This document shows positions 29,453-40,350 of a stretch of DNA of 64,000 nucleotides, in pieces. The DNA comes from an uncultured Pelagibacteraceae bacterium (GTDB lineage: Bacteria > Pseudomonadota > Alphaproteobacteria > Pelagibacterales > Pelagibacteraceae): positions 1-64,000 of the forward strand of contig CACDMX010000003.1 in assembly GCA_902554035.1 (NCBI GenBank), in the 5' to 3' direction. Numbering within the stretch: the stretch's first letter is position 1; every line of letters starts with the position of its first letter. Under the pieces are notes generated by a model. That model made no database searches. It saw nothing but the letters and a program-made list of their open reading frames with translations, and was not told the DNA's origin. The position numbers and the translations under genes were made by a program.

Positions 29453-31791
29453 TAATAGAATCTTAATATATTATTACTTTTAAATCTATTATTAATATTA
29501 ATATCTTTACTATTCAATAATTGAGCTTTGTTTTTTTTAAATACCTCAATAATAGTTTTTTTAGAATCAAAGCTTGATTTTTTTCCTGTCAAAGGATCAA
29601 CTACCATCATGGTTATATTGTCTGCCACTTTGAAAGGTCTGGCATCTTTTTTTGTGATTGCTGCTTTAATGAATTCTTTAAAAACTGGCATTGCGGTTTT
29701 TGCTCCTGTCTCATATTTGCCTAGGGGTTTTGGCTCATCCATTCCTACATAAACCCCAATGACTAATTTAGATGTAAAGCCTATAAACCACGTATCAGTA
29801 TTTTTATTAGTAGTACCTGTTTTTCCAGCTAAATCTAAATTTAAATCTCTTAACTTTTTACCAGTTCCTCTTTTTACAACCCCTTCTAACATTGATATCA
29901 TTTGATATGCACTTTCAGGTGAAAAAATCTGATTAAAATTATTTGAAATTTTTGGTACCTTCTTGCTATCAAACGAAATTTGTTCACAATTATTACAAAT
30001 TCTTTTTTCTGAATTGTATATCGTGTTTCCTTCACTATCTTGGATTCTGTCTATCATAATTGGGTTCACTAATTTTCCACCATTTACAAAAGAGCAATAA
30101 GCAGTAGTTAGCTTTAAAAGAGTCGTCTCTGCTGAACCTAATGAAATTGAAAGTAGCTCTTGTGGATTTTCATAAATTCCAATTTTTTTTGAAAAATTTA
30201 CAATTTTTTTTATACCTAAATCTTGCGCCACTCTTACTGTCATTAAATTTCTAGATTTTTCAAGTCCCGTTCTTAATGTCGATGGACCATAAAATTTTTT
30301 TCCATAATTTTCTGGTTTCCACATCTTTAAATCCGTGCCTTGCTCTAAAACCAAAGGTGCATCCAAAACTAGTGTAGAAGGTGAATAATTATTTTCTAGG
30401 GCCAAAGCATAAATAAAAGGTTTGAATGCCGAACCTGGCTGTCTTAAAGCTTGTGTTGCTCTATTAAATTCGCTTTTCTTGAAACTAAAACCTCCACTCT
30501 GAGCAAGAACTCTTCCAGTAAATGGATCCATTACTATAATTGAACCATTAACTTTAGGAAGTTGTTTCAGTTCATAAATATTTTTGTTATTTTTTTTTAC
30601 ATAAATTAAATCGCCAACTTTAAATATGTCTGCAATCTTTTTTTTTGTCCAAGATATGCCTTTAGGATATATTTTTCCGACTTTTTTTTCATTTGTTTCT
30701 ATCTCTATTGATAACTCGTTTATACTTTTCACAATTGCTATTTCCCATCCTAAAGATTTTTCTAAAAAATAATTTTTTAAATTTTTATTCCAATCTTTAG
30801 AAATTTTTTTATTTGTTATTGGGCCTCTCCAACCTCTTCGCTGATCATAGTCAATTAAACCCTTTCTTAATGAATTTGTAGCAATTTTTTGAAGACTGAG
30901 ATTTAGAGGTGTTTTTATATTAAAACCTTGCTTGTACACTTTATCAAAGCCAAATTGCTCAACTATTTTTTTTCTTATATCCTCAACATAATATCTCGTA
31001 TCTTCTAAATAAATTTTTTTTCTTTTTTTTAACTTTATTTCACTATTTTTGAATATTTCGTAATCTTTTTGAGAAATATATTTATTTTCGAGTAAATTCT
31101 TTAATACTAAGTTTCTTCTAAATTTAGCAATCTTAATATTTTTATAGGGATTATATTTGCTTGGTGCTTTTGGTAAAGCTGCGAGCAAAGCTGATTCTGA
31201 GTATACTAATTCGTTTATTGGTTTATCAAAATATTTTAAACTTGCTGATGCAATTCCATAAGTTCCTTCTCCTAAATATATTTGGTTTAAATATAGTTCT
31301 AGAATTCTTTCTTTAGTTAAAGCTCTTTCAATTCTGAAAGCGAGTATAGCTTCTTTTAATTTTCTGTTGAGACTGATTTCATTCGATAATAAAAAATTTT
31401 TAGCAACTTGTTGAGTAATTGTCGAGGCGCCCTCTAGTCTTTTTGAGTAAATTACATTAAATACATTATTTATAATTGCTCTTAATACCCCTTTTGCATC
31501 AACTCCAGGGTGTGTAAAAAAATTTTTATCTTCTGCTGATAGAAAAGAATTTATTATTTTTTCGGGAATGGCTTCATAGGGAATAAATATTCTTTTTTCT
31601 GAGGAAAAGTCACTTACTAGCTCTCCTTCTCCAGAATAAACCTTGCTTGAAACGGGAGGCTTATAATTCTTTAAAAACTTATAATCTGGTAAATTGTTTG
31701 AAAATGCCCATAAAATAGCAAGTATACATATTGAGCTTAACAATAATCCGCTAAAAACAAATATAAAAATCTTTTTAATAAAACGACTCAT
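29452..31791 (-). CDS. mrcA: Penicillin-binding protein 1A
   Basis: 779 aa; transglycosylase EDKNFFTHPGVDAKGVLRA, transpeptidase RQPGSAFKPFIYA and AGKTGTT. Confidence 0.94.
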   Translation of the reverse strand: MSRFIKKIFIFVFSGLLLSSICILAILWAFSNNLPDYKFLKNYKPPVSSKVYSGEGELVSDFSSEKRIFIPYEAIPEKIINSFLSAEDKNFFTHPGVDAKGVLRAIINNVFNVIYSKRLEGASTITQQVAKNFLLSNEISLNRKLKEAILAFRIERALTKERILELYLNQIYLGEGTYGIASASLKYFDKPINELVYSESALLAALPKAPSKYNPYKNIKIAKFRRNLVLKNLLENKYISQKDYEIFKNSEIKLKKRKKIYLEDTRYYVEDIRKKIVEQFGFDKVYKQGFNIKTPLNLSLQKIATNSLRKGLIDYDQRRGWRGPITNKKISKDWNKNLKNYFLEKSLGWEIAIVKSINELSIEIETNEKKVGKIYPKGISWTKKKIADIFKVGDLIYVKKNNKNIYELKQLPKVNGSIIVMDPFTGRVLAQSGGFSFKKSEFNRATQALRQPGSAFKPFIYALALENNYSPSTLVLDAPLVLEQGTDLKMWKPENYGKKFYGPSTLRTGLEKSRNLMTVRVAQDLGIKKIVNFSKKIGIYENPQELLSISLGSAETTLLKLTTAYCSFVNGGKLVNPIMIDRIQDSEGNTIYNSEKRICNNCEQISFDSKKVPKISNNFNQIFSPESAYQMISMLEGVVKRGTGKKLRDLNLDLAGKTGTTNKNTDTWFIGFTSKLVIGVYVGMDEPKPLGKYETGAKTAMPVFKEFIKAAITKKDARPFKVADNITMMVVDPLTGKKSSFDSKKTIIEVFKKNKAQLLNSKDININNRFKSNNILRFY

Positions 31792-31892
31792 TTTTCTATT
31801 ATTTAATATACGAATTTGTTAAACATATGGCATAAGAATTTAAACAAAATTTTAAAATTATATAAACAAATGAAACAATTAATCAAAATTTT

Positions 31893-33668
31893 ATGGAAAA
31901 AAATTTATACATTGATGCATCGCATCCTAATGAAACTAGAGTTGTACTTAAATCAAACGGACATATTGAAGATTACGAGTACGAAAGCATAAGGAACAAT
32001 TTAATAAAAAATAATATCTACCTGGGAAAGGTAAGTAGAGTTGAACCTTCACTTCAGGCTGCTTTTATAGATTTTGGAAGAGAGAGACATGGATTTCTAT
32101 CTTTTAATGATATTCAGTCTGATTATTATCAAATTCCTCAAAGTGATTTGGAAAAGATAAAACAGGAAGAGGAAAAAGATAGAGAAGAACTTCAAAAAGA
32201 AAGTCAAAAACTTGAAGAAAAAAATCTAGACGAAGGTAATCTTGAGTTAGCAGATCCAGTAGAAAAAAAACCAGATAGCTTAAATAATAATGAAGAACAA
32301 ATAAAACACGTAAAAAAATACAGACCTAAAAGATATAAGATACAAGAAGTTATAAAACCAAATCAAGTTATTCTTGTTCAGGTTTTAAAAGATGAGAGAG
32401 GTCTTAAAGGTGCAGCATTAACTACGTTTATTTCAATAGCTGGAAAATATATTGTTTTGATGCCAAATACTCCTAAAGGAGGAGGAATTTCTAGAAAAAT
32501 TTTTAACCCTAATGATAGAAAAAAAATAAGAAACATTTTAAACGAAATTATAATTCCAAGCGAAATGGGCTTAATTGTGAGGACGGCTGGATCAAATAAA
32601 ACAAAAAATGAAATTGATCATGATCTTCAAAATTTGATTAATGTTTGGAACTCAATTAAAGAAACTGCAATTAATTCTATCGCGCCAACTTTGATACACC
32701 AAGAAAGTGATATTATAAAACGAACTTTAAGAGATATCTATGATGATGACACTAAAAATATAATTATAGAAGGAAATGAGGGATATAAAAAAGCTCAGAA
32801 TTTTATGAAAATAATAATGCCAAGTCATGTAAAAAAAATAAAAAAATATAGAGACAAGGTTCCATTATTTTATAGAGAAAATATCGAGACAAAATTAAAC
32901 GAAATTTTTGATACACAAGTAAAATTAAACTCGGGTGGCTATCTTGTAATTAATCCTACTGAAGCTTTAATCTCAATCGATGTTAACTCAGGAAAATCTA
33001 TTAAACAAAAAAATGTTGAGAGCACAGCTTTAGACACAAACCTGGAAGCAGCAGAAGAAATTTCAAGACAAATTAAAATAAGAGATCTATCAGGTCTTAT
33101 CATAATTGATTTTATAGATATGATTAGTTATGGAAATAGAAGATTAGTTGAAAAAAAACTAAAGGAAAAATGTAGATCAGATAGGGCAAGAATTCAAATA
33201 GGTCGCATAAGTAATTTTGGTCTCTTGGAAATGTCTAGACAAAGACTCAGGGAAAGTTCAATTAAATGGAAAGTTTCACTTACTGATGAGTCTTTTGCAT
33301 TTAAAGTTTTAAAATTAATTGAGATAAAATCTATTGCAAATAAAGCAAAATTTGTTGAACTTAAGGTATGTGAAAAAATATCTGATTTTATGAAAGATAA
33401 TTTTATTGAAGATTTAAAGTACTTTGAAAAAAAAAATAAAATTAAAATTAAAATATTATCAGATAATTCACTAATAATACCTGACTATATAATAGACCTT
33501 CAGAACAAGGCTAAAAAAACTCTTGAAAAAATCGAATATTATTCTCAACTCAAGAAAATGAGTGAAATTAAAAAAGAAGATGGAAAAAATAAAAAGATTG
33601 AAAGAAAAAATTCATTCAAGAAAAAAAAGTTTTTCAGGAAAAAATTTCATAAAAAAAAAACTAAATAA
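31893..33668 (+). CDS. rne: Ribonuclease E/G
   Basis: 591 aa; [56 protein letters not shown]. Confidence 0.93.
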   Translation: MEKNLYIDASHPNETRVVLKSNGHIEDYEYESIRNNLIKNNIYLGKVSRVEPSLQAAFIDFGRERHGFLSFNDIQSDYYQIPQSDLEKIKQEEEKDREELQKESQKLEEKNLDEGNLELADPVEKKPDSLNNNEEQIKHVKKYRPKRYKIQEVIKPNQVILVQVLKDERGLKGAALTTFISIAGKYIVLMPNTPKGGGISRKIFNPNDRKKIRNILNEIIIPSEMGLIVRTAGSNKTKNEIDHDLQNLINVWNSIKETAINSIAPTLIHQESDIIKRTLRDIYDDDTKNIIIEGNEGYKKAQNFMKIIMPSHVKKIKKYRDKVPLFYRENIETKLNEIFDTQVKLNSGGYLVINPTEALISIDVNSGKSIKQKNVESTALDTNLEAAEEISRQIKIRDLSGLIIIDFIDMISYGNRRLVEKKLKEKCRSDRARIQIGRISNFGLLEMSRQRLRESSIKWKVSLTDESFAFKVLKLIEIKSIANKAKFVELKVCEKISDFMKDNFIEDLKYFEKKNKIKIKILSDNSLIIPDYIIDLQNKAKKTLEKIEYYSQLKKMSEIKKEDGKNKKIERKNSFKKKKFFRKKFHKKKTK

Positions 33669-34434
33669 TTCCTTTTTTTGGAGAAGATGGCTTTCCAAAC
33701 AAAGATTTTTCAATTCTTCCGGAGAGATAACACTGTCTACCTGCGATGACTGAATTTTTAAAAGCTAATGCCATTTGAATAGGGTTTTTTGCCATTGCAA
33801 TTGCAGTATTTACCAAAACACCATCGCATCCAAGTTCCATTGCAATTGAGGCATCTGAGGCTTGTCCTAGACCAGCATCAATAATAACTGGAAGCTTTGT
33901 TTGACTTCTAATTATCTGAATATTAATTTTATTTTGAATTCCAAGACCAGAACCTATGGGCGCAGCTAAAGGCATTATTGCGCTTGCGCCTGCATCTTCT
34001 AACTTTTTTGCCATTAGTGGGTCATCTGTACAGTAAACCATTACTTTAAAACCCTCTTTTGTTAAAATTTTTGTTGATTTTAATGTTTCAATTATATCTG
34101 GATACAAAGTTTTTTTATCACCCAAAACCTCTAATTTTACTAACTTCCAACCTCCAATTTCTCTTGCAAGCCTTAAAGTTCTAAGTGCATCTTTAGAGTT
34201 AAAGCAGCCTGCTGTATTAGGTAAATATGTAATTTTTTTTGGGTCAAGATAATCCATTAATAATGGTTTTTTTTTGTCAACAATATTTACTCTTCTGACA
34301 GCCACAGTGACAATTTCAGCTCCTGAAATTTTTACTGCTTTTGCACACTCCGACATATTTTTATATTTTCCAGTACCAACTATCAATCTAGAGTTAAACT
34401 TTTTGCCATCAATATTTAATATATCTTTTTTCAA
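33661..34434 (-). CDS. thiG: Thiazole synthase
   Basis: 257 aa; [43 protein letters not shown]. Confidence 0.96.
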   Translation of the reverse strand: MKKDILNIDGKKFNSRLIVGTGKYKNMSECAKAVKISGAEIVTVAVRRVNIVDKKKPLLMDYLDPKKITYLPNTAGCFNSKDALRTLRLAREIGGWKLVKLEVLGDKKTLYPDIIETLKSTKILTKEGFKVMVYCTDDPLMAKKLEDAGASAIMPLAAPIGSGLGIQNKINIQIIRSQTKLPVIIDAGLGQASDASIAMELGCDGVLVNTAIAMAKNPIQMALAFKNSVIAGRQCYLSGRIEKSLFGKPSSPKKGII

Positions 34435-34436
34435 AA

Positions 34437-34655
34437 TTAACCTCCTCCAATAAAGTGGACTATCTCAATTTTATCATTTTCTTTTATTTTAATTTTACTC
34501 AAGTGTTTTTTGTTGACTATTTCTTGATTTAGTTCAATTGCAACCTTATTTAATGGCACTTTAAGTTTCTTAACATAGTCATTTAAAGTGATATTGTATT
34601 GAATTCTAGTTAATTTTCCATTTATTTTAATTTTTATTTTTTTTATATTTTTCAT
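34437..34655 (-). CDS. thiS: Sulfur carrier protein ThiS
   Basis: 72 aa; C-terminal IVHFIGGG; adjacent to thiG. Confidence 0.93.
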   Translation of the reverse strand: MKNIKKIKIKINGKLTRIQYNITLNDYVKKLKVPLNKVAIELNQEIVNKKHLSKIKIKENDKIEIVHFIGGG

Positions 34656-34657
34656 AA

Positions 34658-34691
34658 TATATAAGTGTTTTATATATATAAGTGTTTTATG
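34658..34691. repeat. 17-bp-period tandem duplication at the aroQ start
   Basis: ATATAAGTGTTTTAT at 34659-34673 and again at 34676-34690; the second copy runs into the aroQ ATG at 34689. Confidence 0.85.
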
Positions 34692-35129
34692 AGTATTAAT
34701 ATTTTAATAATTAATGGACCAAATCTTAATCTATTAGGAAAAAGAGAACAATCACAATATGGAACTATAACTTTTGAGGATTTAAAAAATAAATGCTTAA
34801 AAAAATCAAAAGAAATAGGCATTAATTTAAATTTTACACAATCAAATATTGAAGGAGAAATTGTAAACCTCATTCAAGAAGCAATAAAAAATTATGATGG
34901 AATAATAATAAATGCAGCTGGCTTTACTCATACATCTGTTGCAATACGAGATGCATTAGCTATATTTAAAAAACCAATTATTGAACTTCATATATCAAAT
35001 ATCTATAAAAGAGAAGAATTTCGAAAAAAATCGCTTATAAGTGACGTGGTAACTGGGGGAATATTTGGTATTGGAATTGATGGTTATATTTTAGCCATAA
35101 TTGCAATGCAAAAGATGATTGAAAAATGA
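34689..35129 (+). CDS. aroQ: 3-dehydroquinate dehydratase type II
   Basis: ILIINGPNLNLLGKREQ, NAAGFTHTSVAIRDAL, ELHISNIYKREEFR. Confidence 0.95.
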   Translation: MSINILIINGPNLNLLGKREQSQYGTITFEDLKNKCLKKSKEIGINLNFTQSNIEGEIVNLIQEAIKNYDGIIINAAGFTHTSVAIRDALAIFKKPIIELHISNIYKREEFRKKSLISDVVTGGIFGIGIDGYILAIIAMQKMIEK

Positions 35130-35551
35130 AAATAGATAAAAAACTAATTAAAGAACTTACAGATTATTTAAATGAATTTAAATTAACTGAGCTTGAGTAT
35201 GGAAATAATGAATTAAAAATAAAAGTTTCAAAAGCAAGCTATGGTAAAACTTTGGTCACTTCTGATGAAAAAAATATACCATCAAAAAATAATATTAATG
35301 TAGATAGCAAGTCTGATGGAAAAAAAGTAACATCGCCTATTATCGGAACTGCTTACCTAGCACCTGAACCAGGAGCAAAAAAATTTGTTGAGGTTGGAAA
35401 AAAAATTAAAAAAGGTGATACTCTTCTCATTGTTGAGGCAATGAAAACAATGAATCATGTTCCATCTCCTTTTGATGGAATTGTTAAGGAGATTTGTGTG
35501 AATGATGGTCAACCAGTTGAGTTTGGTCAGACAATATTAGTTATTGAGTAA
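35126..35551 (+). CDS. accB: Acetyl-CoA carboxylase biotin carboxyl carrier protein
   Basis: 141 aa; biotinylation motif VEAMKTMNHV. Confidence 0.95.
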   Translation: MKIDKKLIKELTDYLNEFKLTELEYGNNELKIKVSKASYGKTLVTSDEKNIPSKNNINVDSKSDGKKVTSPIIGTAYLAPEPGAKKFVEVGKKIKKGDTLLIVEAMKTMNHVPSPFDGIVKEICVNDGQPVEFGQTILVIE

Positions 35552-36888
35552 TGTTTAAAAAAATATTGATAGCAAATCGTGGAGAGATTGCTGTTAGAAT
35601 AATAAGAGCCTGTAAAGAGTGGGGAATAGAAACGGTCGCGGTTCATTCTGACGTAGATAAAGATAGCATGCACGTACGTCTAGCAGACGAAAGTGTTTGT
35701 ATTGGTTCTCATCATGCGTCTAATAGTTATTTAAATATACCTGCAATAATTTCTGCAATTGAACTTACTGGTGCAGAAGCTGTTCACCCAGGATATGGAT
35801 TTTTATCTGAAAACTCTAACTTTGCAAAAATTTTAGAAGATAACAAAATAAAATTTATTGGCCCATCATCAAAACTTATTAAAATGATGGGCGATAAAAT
35901 ACAAGCTAAAAAAATTGCAAAAGAAAATGGGCTCCCTGTAATTGAAGGCTCAGAAGGTGGTATTTCTGATGTTAATGAAGCAAAAAAAATTTCAAAAAAA
36001 ATAGGTTTCCCTGTTTTAATTAAAGCAGCAGGAGGTGGTGGTGGAAAAGGAATGAAAATAGTATTTGAAGAAAATAAATTTGATGAATTATTTTTAACTG
36101 CAAAATCAGAGGCTAAAAAATTTTTTGCTAATGACGAAGTATATATTGAAAAATTTTTTCAAAATCCAAGACATATTGAAGTCCAAGTTCTGTCTGGAAA
36201 AAATAGAACAGTACATCTTCACGAAAGAGATTGTTCCGTTCAAAGAAGACATCAAAAACTTATTGAAGAGACTCCTAGTCCAGTATTGAGTGAAGATGTA
36301 AGAAAAAACCTTCTTGAAAAAACTGTCAATATGGTAAGTAAAATTGGTTATCAGGGAGCTGGTACTGTTGAATATATTTATGAAGACAAAAAATTTTATT
36401 TTTTAGAAATGAATACAAGAGTTCAAGTAGAACATCCTGTAACTGAAATGGTAACAGGAATTGATATAATTAAAGAACAAATTTTTATTGCTTTCTCAGG
36501 AAATACAGCTCTTGAACAAAAAGATATTAATCCAAGAGGTCACGCAATTGAATGTAGAATTAATGCTGAAGATCCAAGTAAAAATTTTCAACCCTCTCCA
36601 GGAGTTATAGGGATGTGTCACCAACCATCCGGTTTTAGAACTAGAGTAGATGGAGCAATTTATCAAGGATATAAAGTAACTCCATATTATGATAGTATGA
36701 TTTGTAAATTGATTTGTCACGGAAGAAATAGAACAGAGGCGATTCAGAGAATGGTTAGATCTTTAGACGAATTTGTTATTGAAGGAATAACTACAACAAT
36801 ACCTTTGCATAGAAAATTATTAAATAACAAAAAGTTTATTAACTCTGACTTTAATGTTAGTTGGTTAGATAATGAAAAAATTATTTAA
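35551..36888 (+). CDS. accC: Acetyl-CoA carboxylase biotin carboxylase subunit
   Basis: 445 aa; KKILIANRGEIAVRIIRA, AAGGGGGKGMKIV, RDCSVQRRHQKLIEE. Confidence 0.97.
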   Translation: MFKKILIANRGEIAVRIIRACKEWGIETVAVHSDVDKDSMHVRLADESVCIGSHHASNSYLNIPAIISAIELTGAEAVHPGYGFLSENSNFAKILEDNKIKFIGPSSKLIKMMGDKIQAKKIAKENGLPVIEGSEGGISDVNEAKKISKKIGFPVLIKAAGGGGGKGMKIVFEENKFDELFLTAKSEAKKFFANDEVYIEKFFQNPRHIEVQVLSGKNRTVHLHERDCSVQRRHQKLIEETPSPVLSEDVRKNLLEKTVNMVSKIGYQGAGTVEYIYEDKKFYFLEMNTRVQVEHPVTEMVTGIDIIKEQIFIAFSGNTALEQKDINPRGHAIECRINAEDPSKNFQPSPGVIGMCHQPSGFRTRVDGAIYQGYKVTPYYDSMICKLICHGRNRTEAIQRMVRSLDEFVIEGITTTIPLHRKLLNNKKFINSDFNVSWLDNEKII

Positions 36889-37280
36889 TAACAACTAATT
36901 AACCAAATATCATAAACTGGATGATCAAAAGGATTAATTGTTGGACTTGAGGAAAATGTCCAGCCATTAAAAATAAAAACTTCATCTTTATTTTTGTTAG
37001 TTAAATCCTTAACTTGTAAATATGCAGTTATATCTGGATTATCATCAAATTTAGAATTTTTGCATCTTAGAGGTTTAATAGTAAGATTTTTGAATTTTTT
37101 TTCTTCACCAATTTTAATTTTTAACAAACTGTTTTTCGAGCTCACTTTATCTAAAATTTTAATTTCAATAAAATCCCCTTCTAAAAATTTACTATTTCCA
37201 TCTGAACTTATTGAATAATTAGTAATTAAAAAAAAGAAAGCTATAAAAAAAAATAAAAATTTATTTTTTCCAACTCTCAT
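36885..37280 (-). CDS. DUF2155 family exported protein
   Basis: Internal start MRVGKNKFLFFFIAFFFLITN; PLRCKNS, VFNGWTFSSSPTINPFDHPVYDIWLISC. The longer track ORF start (37571) would sit inside the NDUFA12-like gene. Confidence 0.82.
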   Translation of the reverse strand: MRVGKNKFLFFFIAFFFLITNYSISSDGNSKFLEGDFIEIKILDKVSSKNSLLKIKIGEEKKFKNLTIKPLRCKNSKFDDNPDITAYLQVKDLTNKNKDEVFIFNGWTFSSSPTINPFDHPVYDIWLISCY

Positions 37281-37620
37281 ACTTTTTCTTATTTTTCTCA
37301 TTATTTTTATTTGGGTGGTATGAGTTTTCCGTACCAGTTTGATTGGATTGATGAGGTTTTTGCCAATTATATTTTTCAAAATTATGAATATTTTCAATTT
37401 TATTTTGTGTGTAATGCATCCATGAAAACCATTCATTCGGTATTTTCGATGCATCGATTTCATCTTTATAAATAACCCATCTTTTACCTGCCTTGTTTTC
37501 ATAGTATTTGTTACCAAAAGAGTCTTCTCCAACAAATCTTCCAAAAAAAGTAGTTTTGAGTCTTGTTCCAATAGTAGTTTGATTCCACCAAACGAAAATT
37601 TGTTTTATGAATGTCAACAT
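37261..37620 (-). CDS. NDUFA12-like (17.2 kDa) NADH:ubiquinone oxidoreductase accessory subunit
   Basis: 119 aa; GRFVGEDSFGNKYYENKAGKRWVIYKDEIDASKIPNEWFSWMHY. Confidence 0.9.
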   Translation of the reverse strand: MLTFIKQIFVWWNQTTIGTRLKTTFFGRFVGEDSFGNKYYENKAGKRWVIYKDEIDASKIPNEWFSWMHYTQNKIENIHNFEKYNWQKPHQSNQTGTENSYHPNKNNEKNKKKYESWKK

Positions 37621-37734
37621 GTTTTTTTTATTATTATTTCAATTTAAAATTGTAAAAAATAAATTAGACTAAAATAATTATTTGTATATACAATATTGTT
37701 TTAAGACTCAAAAAAAAATAATTTAAGGGCAAAA

Positions 37735-38565
37735 ATGGCAAAATATTTAGTTGAAACCTATTATACGTGCAGTTTCAAGGTAAGTCATTATCTTGATGAT
37801 ATAAATGAATCAGAGCTATCCATGCTTGAAAAAAGAGACGACGGTAAATTTGAGATTTTAGATATAAAATTAGATAATAGAAAAACAAAAAATTTAAACA
37901 CTAAAATAAGCGAAAAAAAATCAAAAGATAACAATATAGAGGTAATAACAGAAAAATCTCATCCAAAATCTGTCTCGAACGATACCAAACAAAATTTTAT
38001 GAAAAAAATTAACGACGGCATTAATAAACGACTAAGTATGCCTGATAGACGTAAGGGTTATATTCAAAAAGCTTCCATTGGTGATCATAAAATCTACCTA
38101 CATACTGGTGAATATGAAGATGGTAAAATAGGTGAAATTTTCATAGATACAAGTAAGGAAGGAGAGCTTGTAAAAGCTTTAATGAACAACTTTGCAATTG
38201 CAATTTCATTGGGTCTTCAGTACGGAGTTCCATTAGATGAGTTCATAAACGCATATGTAGGAACAAAGTTTGAACCCTCTGGAAAAGTTCTTGGAAATGA
38301 TAGAATTTTGAGCGCAACATCAATGTTGGATTACATATTTAGAGAGTTGGCTATATCTTATCAAAATAGAGAGGATCTGGCTCATACCCCATCAATAGGT
38401 AATTCTGATAAATCAAATCAAATTGATGATGAAAACACAGACGATCAAAATCATTTTTTAAAAATTGTAAAAGATATAACTAGTAGAGGTTTTGTTAGAA
38501 GTAATTATAAGAAAAATCTTGTAGATTTGTCAGATATCAAAATTAATCTTAAAGGAAAAAAATAA
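37735..38565 (+). CDS. Stand-alone TSCPD-domain protein resembling the C-terminal part of class II (B12) ribonucleotide reductase
   Basis: 276 aa; [42 protein letters not shown]...[33 protein letters not shown]...[11 protein letters not shown]. Confidence 0.82.
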   Translation: MAKYLVETYYTCSFKVSHYLDDINESELSMLEKRDDGKFEILDIKLDNRKTKNLNTKISEKKSKDNNIEVITEKSHPKSVSNDTKQNFMKKINDGINKRLSMPDRRKGYIQKASIGDHKIYLHTGEYEDGKIGEIFIDTSKEGELVKALMNNFAIAISLGLQYGVPLDEFINAYVGTKFEPSGKVLGNDRILSATSMLDYIFRELAISYQNREDLAHTPSIGNSDKSNQIDDENTDDQNHFLKIVKDITSRGFVRSNYKKNLVDLSDIKINLKGKK

Positions 38566-38567
38566 AT

Positions 38568-40349
38568 TTATTTTTTATTTTTTAATGACAAACTGAGTTC
38601 TTTAAGTTGCCCTTCTGAAACTTCTGAAGGAGCATTCATCATTAAATCTTGAGCATTCTGATTCATTGGAAACATAGTTACTTCTCTAATATTTTTTTCA
38701 TTAGCTAAAAGCATAACTATTCTATCAATTCCAGGAGCAATACCTCCGTGAGGTGGAGCACCATAGCTAAGAGCGTTTATCATGCCTCTAAACTTGTCAT
38801 CAACTTGTTTTTTATCATAACCAGCTATAGAGAACAATTTATACATCAAATCTGGTTTGTGGTTTCTAATTGCACCTGAGGATAATTCTACTCCATTACA
38901 AACTATATCATATTGATATGCTTTTAAATTTAAAGGGTCTTTTAGATTTATATTATCATTATCGCCCTGCGGCATTGAAAAAGGGTTGTGGCTAAACTTG
39001 ATTTTATTATTTTCATCTAATTCAAACATTGGATAATCAACAATCCAACAAAATCCAAAAGAATTATTATCAATTAGATCTAAATCATAAGCTATTTTTT
39101 GTCTTGCAATTGATGAAATTGTTTCTACATCTTTTATTTTTCCACAAGTAAAAAATAAACTATCACCTATACTCGCACCTGTAATTTTCATAATTTCTTT
39201 AAGTGCCTCAATAGAAAAAAACTTTCCTACAGGTCCTTTAGCTGAAATTTCATTTGCATTTTCAATTGTAAAATATGCTAAACCTGATGCACCTTGATCC
39301 TTAGCCCATTTGTCTATGTTATCAAAAAAACTTCTAGGTTTGTCCTTAGTATTCTTTGTAACAATTGCGCGTACTTTTGAACCAGATTTAACCAATTTTT
39401 TGAAAATTTCAAATTTTACATCCTCCCTAGTAAAAATATTTGTTAAATCGTAAATTAATAAGGGATTTCTTAAATCTGGTTTATCGGTTCCATATTTTAG
39501 CATTGAGTCTTTATAAGATATTCTTGGAAATTTATTATTTATAATTTTTTTTGAAGAGAACTTTTTAAATAAACTTACCATTAGCTTTTCAACTACTTTA
39601 AAAATATCTTCTTGCTCAACAAATGACATTTCTAAATCTAATTGATAAAATTCGCCAGGACTTCTATCTGCTCTCGCATCTTCATCTCTAAAACATGGAG
39701 CTATTTGAAAATATTTATCAAATCCAGAAACCATTATTAACTGCTTAAACTGTTGTGGGGCTTGAGGAAGTGCATAAAATTTCCCAGGATTTAATCTGCT
39801 TGGAACAAGAAAGTCTCTTGCTCCCTCAGGACTAGATGATGTAAGTATTGGAGTTTGAAATTCTAGAAAACCTAATTCGCTCATTTCTTTTCTTATGAAA
39901 GAAATTACTTTTGATCTTAAAATAATATTTTCGTGAATTTTTTTTCTTCTTAAATCTAAAAATCTATATTTAAGTCTAATTTCCTCTGAATATTCCTGAT
40001 CTGAAAATACAGGCATTGGAAGTTCTTTGCAGTGACCAAGTAATTCAAAAGAATCTATAACAACCTCAATTTCACCAGTTTTAAGTTCAAGGTTTATAGT
40101 ATCTTTACTTCTTTCTACAACTTTTCCTAAAATCTTAATAACGCTTTCTAACTGGATTTTTTCAAGCTTAACAAAGTATTCATTACTTTTATCAATTACG
40201 CATTGTGTAATACCATAATTATCTCTTAGATCTATAAATAATAAATTTCCATGATCACGTTTTTTATTTATCCATCCAGATAAAATAATATCTTTATTAT
40301 TATTTTTTTTTGTTAATTCGCCACAATTATGTGTTCTATATTTATTCAA
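38568..40349 (-). CDS. aspS: Aspartyl-tRNA synthetase
   Basis: 593 aa; GWINKKRDHGNLLFIDLRD, PGEFYQLDLEMSF, GAPPHGGIAPGIDRIVMLL. Confidence 0.97.
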   Translation of the reverse strand: MNKYRTHNCGELTKKNNNKDIILSGWINKKRDHGNLLFIDLRDNYGITQCVIDKSNEYFVKLEKIQLESVIKILGKVVERSKDTINLELKTGEIEVVIDSFELLGHCKELPMPVFSDQEYSEEIRLKYRFLDLRRKKIHENIILRSKVISFIRKEMSELGFLEFQTPILTSSSPEGARDFLVPSRLNPGKFYALPQAPQQFKQLIMVSGFDKYFQIAPCFRDEDARADRSPGEFYQLDLEMSFVEQEDIFKVVEKLMVSLFKKFSSKKIINNKFPRISYKDSMLKYGTDKPDLRNPLLIYDLTNIFTREDVKFEIFKKLVKSGSKVRAIVTKNTKDKPRSFFDNIDKWAKDQGASGLAYFTIENANEISAKGPVGKFFSIEALKEIMKITGASIGDSLFFTCGKIKDVETISSIARQKIAYDLDLIDNNSFGFCWIVDYPMFELDENNKIKFSHNPFSMPQGDNDNINLKDPLNLKAYQYDIVCNGVELSSGAIRNHKPDLMYKLFSIAGYDKKQVDDKFRGMINALSYGAPPHGGIAPGIDRIVMLLANEKNIREVTMFPMNQNAQDLMMNAPSEVSEGQLKELSLSLKNKK

Positions 40350-40350
40350 A

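Noticed and set aside
37281-37571. N-terminal extension of the DUF2155 ORF
   Set aside because: Lies inside the NDUFA12-like gene; the signal peptide begins at the internal Met (37280).
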